NCBI GenBank assembly: GCA_028700615.1
Contig: JAQVSH010000043.1
Span: 1-10,829 of the forward strand
DNA: 10,829 nt
DNA from: Bacteroidales bacterium
Lineage (GTDB): Bacteria; Bacteroidota; Bacteroidia; Bacteroidales; UBA4181
Direction: 5' to 3'
The first letter of the stretch is position 1. Each line of letters opens with the position of its first letter. A program made the translations under genes and the position numbers. Of this stretch, positions 7,443-10,829 are shown in pieces. Under the pieces are notes generated by a model. The model made no database searches, had not been told where the DNA came from, and worked only from the letters and a program-made list of their open reading frames with translations.

Positions 7443-7512
7443 ATTCTCTGATTTTACTCTTGCGAAGATATAAAATAAACAGGCTGATCCTCTTTAATGA
7501 ATCCAAATCGCT

Positions 7513-7520
7513 TATTTTTG
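7513..7520 (+). promoter_or_regulatory. Candidate -7 box for the patatin-comF unit
   Basis: TATTTTTG fits the Bacteroidetes -7 consensus TAnnTTTG and lies 25 bases before the ATG at 7546. No good TTG lies 19-21 bases upstream; the region around 7488-7496 is only CC-TCTTTA. The 103-base divergent spacer 7443-7545 holds no gene. Confidence 0.4.
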
Positions 7521-7545
7521 TACGCACAGAATACTTTACCCATTG

Positions 7546-9891
7546 ATGAGAAACCAATTTAATCTCCTAATTCTCTGTTTTTTGATCAGTATATCCTTTC
7601 CAATCTCCGGAATATCTGATCAACCGGAATTTGCTGCGAACAAAGGGAAGGTCGGATTGGTGCTTAGCGGAGGCGGAGCCAAAGGCCTGGCCCACATAGG
7701 AGTTATTAAAGCATTGGAAGACAGCGATATTCCCATTGATTATATAGCAGGGACCTCCATGGGTGCTATTATCGGGGGGTTGTACGCCGCAGGATACTCT
7801 CCCGAAGAAATGCTGGAATTATTTCTCTCCGAGGAATTCAATCTCTGGTCCAAAGGAGAAGTAGAAGAAAAATACGGATACTTTGCCTATAAACTGAGTC
7901 CCCAGCCTGATGTTATTTCGATGTCTGCCACCAAAGATGAAAACAATAAGACCAAAGCGGTCATTCCCACAAATCTGGTATCTTCTTTTCCTATGGATTT
8001 AGGCATGATCAAGATCTTTGCCAGGGCCTCGGCTGTGGCGGGAAACCAATTTGACCGGCTTTTTGTCCCTTTCAGGTGCGTAGCTGCAGATGTGAACAAA
8101 GGAAAGGCTTATATTGCCTCAAAAGGAGACCTGGGCATCATGATCCGGGCGTCGATGAGTTATCCTTTGTATTTTAAACCGGTAGCTATCGATTCCACTA
8201 CCTTGCTTTTTGATGGGGGGCTCCATAATAATTTCCCCTGGGATGTCATCGAAAAAGACTTTAATCCGGAATACATCATCGGAAGCAAATGTGTGAGCGG
8301 AGAAATCCATGCCAACGAAGATGATTTAATGGGGCAGATTGAAAGGATGGTAATGCGCGATACCAATTACGACCTGCCTCCGCAAAAAGGAATGATTATT
8401 GAAAACCGAATGGAAGAAATTGGCCTTCTGGATTTTCAGAAAGTCAATGAGCTTATGGCCTATGGATACAATCAGACATTGAAAATGATTGATTCCATAA
8501 AAAACGTGATTCCTTCCAGACGTACCGCCTTTGACGTTGCCATGCGGAGAATTAATTTCCGGGCATCCATGCCGGCATTGAATATCCGTGATATCAAAGT
8601 AGACCAGGGAGATCTGAATACCTATCAAAGGGAGTATATTCAGAAAAATATGATTTTTGATACCAATAAAACCATTGATATCGAAGAATTTAAAGACGTT
8701 TATTACAAAATTATCTGTACCGGAAATGTCAAAACCTTCTTTCCCACTCCGGTGTTTGACAGCCTTTCCAGAACTTTTGATATTCATATTCGCGCCAAAA
8801 AAAGTCCGGAAGGGAAAATCAGCATAGGGGGTAATATCGGATCGGGCAACATTAATCAGGGATATCTCGGACTGGAATATCGCTGGTGGAAGAAAAAAAT
8901 CACCCGTACTAATGCTGACTTTCATGTCGGCAGACTATACTCATCCATCCGGGTAGGAATGCGGCAGGACTTTCCGGCCAAAAGACCTTTTTTCTTTGAA
9001 ATCAACGGAGTCATCAACCGGTTCCACTATTACGACCCTTCCTCCGACATTTTCTTTGATAATACTTCCAGAGAGCGCCGCAAAGAAACCGGAGGATTCG
9101 GAGAAATAGCCATCGGATCCACTCTGCGGAAAAACACGGCCATACGGATCGGCGCTTCGGGAGGCGCGATGAAGAGTTTCTATCTTTTAAAAAACACCCC
9201 CTTATACACCTCGACAGGGGGTCTGGAAAGATTATTTACCAGATCTTTATTTTCCTACGCATCCGCCTATGGTTCATTTCATCAGAACACCCTGAATTTC
9301 AAACAATATCCCACCAAAGGGAAAGAGAAAAAACTGGAGTTTAGACTGCTGTTCGGGCGGGAAACCCACCAATATTCGGATACTGCCAGATTTGAAAACT
9401 CCATGTTTCGTATGAATGTTCATGGCTTGTACGAATCTTATATCAGACTCTCTCCGTATGTAAGTATGGGAATCATGCTGGAAGCGGCACTGACCGGAAA
9501 AACAAGTTTCAGCGATTACGGAGCCCTGATCGGAACTCTGCCCGCATTTGCTCCTACACCCCACAGTAAAACGGTATTTATAAACGACTACAGGGCCTAT
9601 CATTGGGGTGCAGCGGGTGTTATTCCCGTGATCACGCTGACGGATAAATTTTCCATCCGTTGCGGAGCGTATCTTTTCCAGCCATACGAAACCGTCAGCC
9701 CGGATGAAAATCAACAACCCATCTATGGAAAACCTTTCTCCGACAGATCCTATATGGGCATCGCTGCAGCCACATGGCAATCTCCCATCGGTCCGGTCAG
9801 TTTTTCTGTTAATTACTATGACAAGGGTCTTCAGAAGTTCAACTACATGTTTAATTTCGGCTATATCCTGTTTAATCCAAAAGGAATGTAA
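7546..9891 (+). CDS. Patatin-like phospholipase fused to POTRA/Omp85-type outer-membrane barrel
   Basis: A 781-residue protein. A signal peptide (hydrophobic core about 7-20, cut probably near 22-25) leads into a patatin lipase domain (about 34-330). The oxyanion loop GGGAKG is at 42-47, the serine elbow GTSMG has nucleophile Ser71, and the catalytic Asp223 lies in FDGGLHNNFP. Next is a small domain of about 70 residues (about 343-412) in a POTRA position. The remainder (about 418-781) alternates polar and aromatic residues and ends FNYMFNFGYILF followed by NPKGM, like an Omp85-superfamily barrel with a C-terminal aromatic strand. This is the arrangement of type Vd (PlpD-like) proteins, and of many Bacteroidetes patatins, so the lipase is probably exported to the outer membrane or surface and acts on phospholipid acyl chains. 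I chose ATG 7546; a TTG codon just before it is less likely. comF follows after 6 bases, so the two are probably co-transcribed. Confidence 0.9.
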   Translation: MRNQFNLLILCFLISISFPISGISDQPEFAANKGKVGLVLSGGGAKGLAHIGVIKALEDSDIPIDYIAGTSMGAIIGGLYAAGYSPEEMLELFLSEEFNLWSKGEVEEKYGYFAYKLSPQPDVISMSATKDENNKTKAVIPTNLVSSFPMDLGMIKIFARASAVAGNQFDRLFVPFRCVAADVNKGKAYIASKGDLGIMIRASMSYPLYFKPVAIDSTTLLFDGGLHNNFPWDVIEKDFNPEYIIGSKCVSGEIHANEDDLMGQIERMVMRDTNYDLPPQKGMIIENRMEEIGLLDFQKVNELMAYGYNQTLKMIDSIKNVIPSRRTAFDVAMRRINFRASMPALNIRDIKVDQGDLNTYQREYIQKNMIFDTNKTIDIEEFKDVYYKIICTGNVKTFFPTPVFDSLSRTFDIHIRAKKSPEGKISIGGNIGSGNINQGYLGLEYRWWKKKITRTNADFHVGRLYSSIRVGMRQDFPAKRPFFFEINGVINRFHYYDPSSDIFFDNTSRERRKETGGFGEIAIGSTLRKNTAIRIGASGGAMKSFYLLKNTPLYTSTGGLERLFTRSLFSYASAYGSFHQNTLNFKQYPTKGKEKKLEFRLLFGRETHQYSDTARFENSMFRMNVHGLYESYIRLSPYVSMGIMLEAALTGKTSFSDYGALIGTLPAFAPTPHSKTVFINDYRAYHWGAAGVIPVITLTDKFSIRCGAYLFQPYETVSPDENQQPIYGKPFSDRSYMGIAAATWQSPIGPVSFSVNYYDKGLQKFNYMFNFGYILFNPKGM

Positions 9892-9897
9892 GAAAGG

Positions 9898-10620
9898 ATG
9901 ATGAATCATAAAGTTTCCGCATGGATTCGGCAAAAGGTTCATCATGGATGGAGAGATTTCTCCGGAATCATTTTTCCCCGTTATTGTGCAGCTTGCGGAA
10001 ATTCTTTATTGAGTAAAGAAAAAATCATTTGTTTAAAATGCCTGCATGAAATTCCCCGTACCGGATTTGACCAGATGCCTGAAAATCCTATGGCTCAATT
10101 ATTCTGGGGAAGATGTCGCATTGAAAACGCAACGGCATGGTTTACTTTCATGGAAGGAAGCCGTTATCAAAAAATGTTGCACCTGATGAAATATAAAGGA
10201 AGAAAAGATATTGCTCTGCATCTGGGAGTATACTTTGGTGCCGAACTCTCCCAAACCCTTTTTGCCGGGGCGGATCTGATCATGCCTGTTCCTCTGCATC
10301 CCGAGAAACTGCGCCAACGGGGATATAATCAAAGTGAATATATTGCACAGGGAATATCAGTTTATCTGAAAAAACCGGTGAATACCTCTTCTTTGTTACG
10401 AAAGGTGGCAAACCCGACTCAAACCAGGAAATCCGGATTTGACCGGTGGGAAAACGTAGAGGGCATATTTACGGTATCCGAACCCGAAAAGCTGAAAGAA
10501 AAACATATTCTATTGGTCGATGATGTGGTTACCACCGGAGCTACAATGGATGCCTGCGCCAATGCCCTTCTTCAGATTCCCGGAGTCCGGGTCAGTCTGG
10601 CTTCTCTCGCTATCGTATAG
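9898..10620 (+). CDS. comF: ComF family phosphoribosyltransferase-like protein
   Basis: A 240-residue ComF/GntX-type protein. An N-terminal zinc finger has Cys30, Cys33, Cys45 and Cys48 (YCAACG ... ICLKC). A type I phosphoribosyltransferase-like domain follows, with LMKYKGRKD, MPVPLHPEKLRQRGYNQSE (a family hallmark), a TQTRKSGFDRWENV segment, and the PRPP-binding loop ILLVDDVVTTGAT at about 204-216. ComF supports DNA uptake in naturally competent bacteria, and its homologues are widespread also where competence is not known; the biochemical reaction is not firmly established. AGAAAGG sits directly before two consecutive ATG codons (9898 and 9901); the second has slightly better spacing, which would shorten the protein by one residue. 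It follows the patatin gene by 6 bases. Its last 11 bases overlap the end of the opposing queC. Confidence 0.93.
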   Translation: MMNHKVSAWIRQKVHHGWRDFSGIIFPRYCAACGNSLLSKEKIICLKCLHEIPRTGFDQMPENPMAQLFWGRCRIENATAWFTFMEGSRYQKMLHLMKYKGRKDIALHLGVYFGAELSQTLFAGADLIMPVPLHPEKLRQRGYNQSEYIAQGISVYLKKPVNTSSLLRKVANPTQTRKSGFDRWENVEGIFTVSEPEKLKEKHILLVDDVVTTGATMDACANALLQIPGVRVSLASLAIV

Positions 10621-10829
10621 ATTGCTGATTTTTTTCTGAAAGATACTCTTCCAGTCCTTTATTCCTGAGCAGACAGGCAGGACAGTGGCCACAACCCCCG
10701 GCCCTGACCCCTTGATAGCAGGTAAGAGTTTCATTACGAACCAGTTCCAACACGCCCAGATCATCTGCAAGCCTCCAGACTTAAGCTTTGTTACGCCACA
10801 TCAGAGGAGTACGAATTTCAAAAGCTTCA
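10610..10829 (-). pseudogene. queC: 7-cyano-7-deazaguanine (preQ0) synthase, C-terminal part with in-frame stop
   Basis: QueC makes preQ0 from 7-carboxy-7-deazaguanine with ATP and ammonia. The gene enters from the right edge, with the first whole codon at 10828. Fifteen codons (EAFEIRTPLMWRNKA) are followed by TAA at 10783-10781. The same frame then runs 56 more codons, from VWRLADDLG through ELVRNETLTCYQG, GGCGHCPAC and LLRNKGLEEYL, to TAG at 10612-10610. This is the normal QueC C-terminus in correct register. The family reads NKAExW at the stop, so one GAA-to-TAA change explains it. All four zinc-binding cysteines (the TCY Cys and the three in CGHCPAC) lie after the stop, so a truncated product would lose the zinc site. 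The region downstream holds no Met or plausible restart. A base error is the main alternative. The 3' end overlaps comF by 11 bases. I judged the identity very likely and the inactivation moderately likely. Confidence 0.82.

Noticed and set aside
7463..7470. Minus-strand TATCTTCG as a promoter -7 box for the argE-like gene
   Set aside because: One mismatch in the box and no TTG at the right distance (AAAGAG instead), so the evidence is too weak to list.
8326..8925. A 199-codon minus-strand open frame
   Set aside because: Antisense to the patatin gene between the lipase and barrel regions. No recognisable domain.
9274..9945. A 223-codon minus-strand open frame
   Set aside because: It lies antisense to the barrel half of the patatin gene, whose protein is recognisable. 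The antisense product looks like random translation.
10510..10770. An 86-codon minus-strand open frame beginning MQMIWACWNW
   Set aside because: It is one frame off the true queC frame and shows no family features. The queC signature (TLTCYQG, CGHCPAC) lies in the other frame.
10783..10788. HindIII site (AAGCTT) abutting the queC stop, suggesting a cloning junction
   Set aside because: The QueC frame and register continue correctly across the site with nothing lost or gained, so there is no sign of a junction; the site is probably chance.

Overview
The window looks like chromosomal DNA of a Bacteroidetes bacterium, probably order Bacteroidales. Several things support this. Gene starts mostly lack Shine-Dalgarno sequences. 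The clearest promoter has the Bacteroidetes form (TTG, 19-base spacer, TAnnTTTG). A dxr tail lies directly before rseP, as is common in this phylum. The M20 deacetylase resembles the Bacteroidetes acetyl/succinylornithine type, and there is a patatin fused to an Omp85-like barrel. Base composition is moderate and even, and I see no insertion sequence, phage, CRISPR array or RNA gene. This is mostly ordinary housekeeping DNA.

Left part (1-1911, + strand): the last 49 codons of dxr (isoprenoid synthesis), then rseP (intramembrane site-2 protease), then after a 158-base gap with its own promoter a tatA/E-type gene (twin-arginine export), closed by a clear intrinsic terminator.

Middle part (1914-5693, - strand): a tight cluster transcribed leftwards in the order queF (reduction of preQ0 to preQ1), an alanine/glycine:cation symporter, and a secreted, C-terminally anchored UshA-like 5'-nucleotidase. 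The gaps are 9 and 3 bases, so this is almost certainly one operon led by a queuosine gene. Back-to-back -7-like boxes lie between queF and the divergent ruvC.

Right part (5821-10829): ruvC (+, Holliday junction nuclease) meets an argE-like M20 deacetylase (-) tail to tail, with both stop codons inside one TTAA. A divergent spacer then leads to a + strand pair: a patatin/Omp85-like outer-membrane phospholipase and comF. The comF 3' end overlaps the end of a leftward queC.

The most notable observation is in queC, the gene for preQ0 synthase, which runs off the right edge. Its frame carries a TAA at 10781-10783, where the family usually has Glu (KAEVW). The frame continues downstream without a shift and keeps all four zinc-binding cysteines. 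Either the gene was recently inactivated or one base is wrong in the assembly. If real, the cell could not make preQ0 itself, and the intact queF in the same window would depend on salvaged preQ0. I see no previously undescribed multi-gene system.
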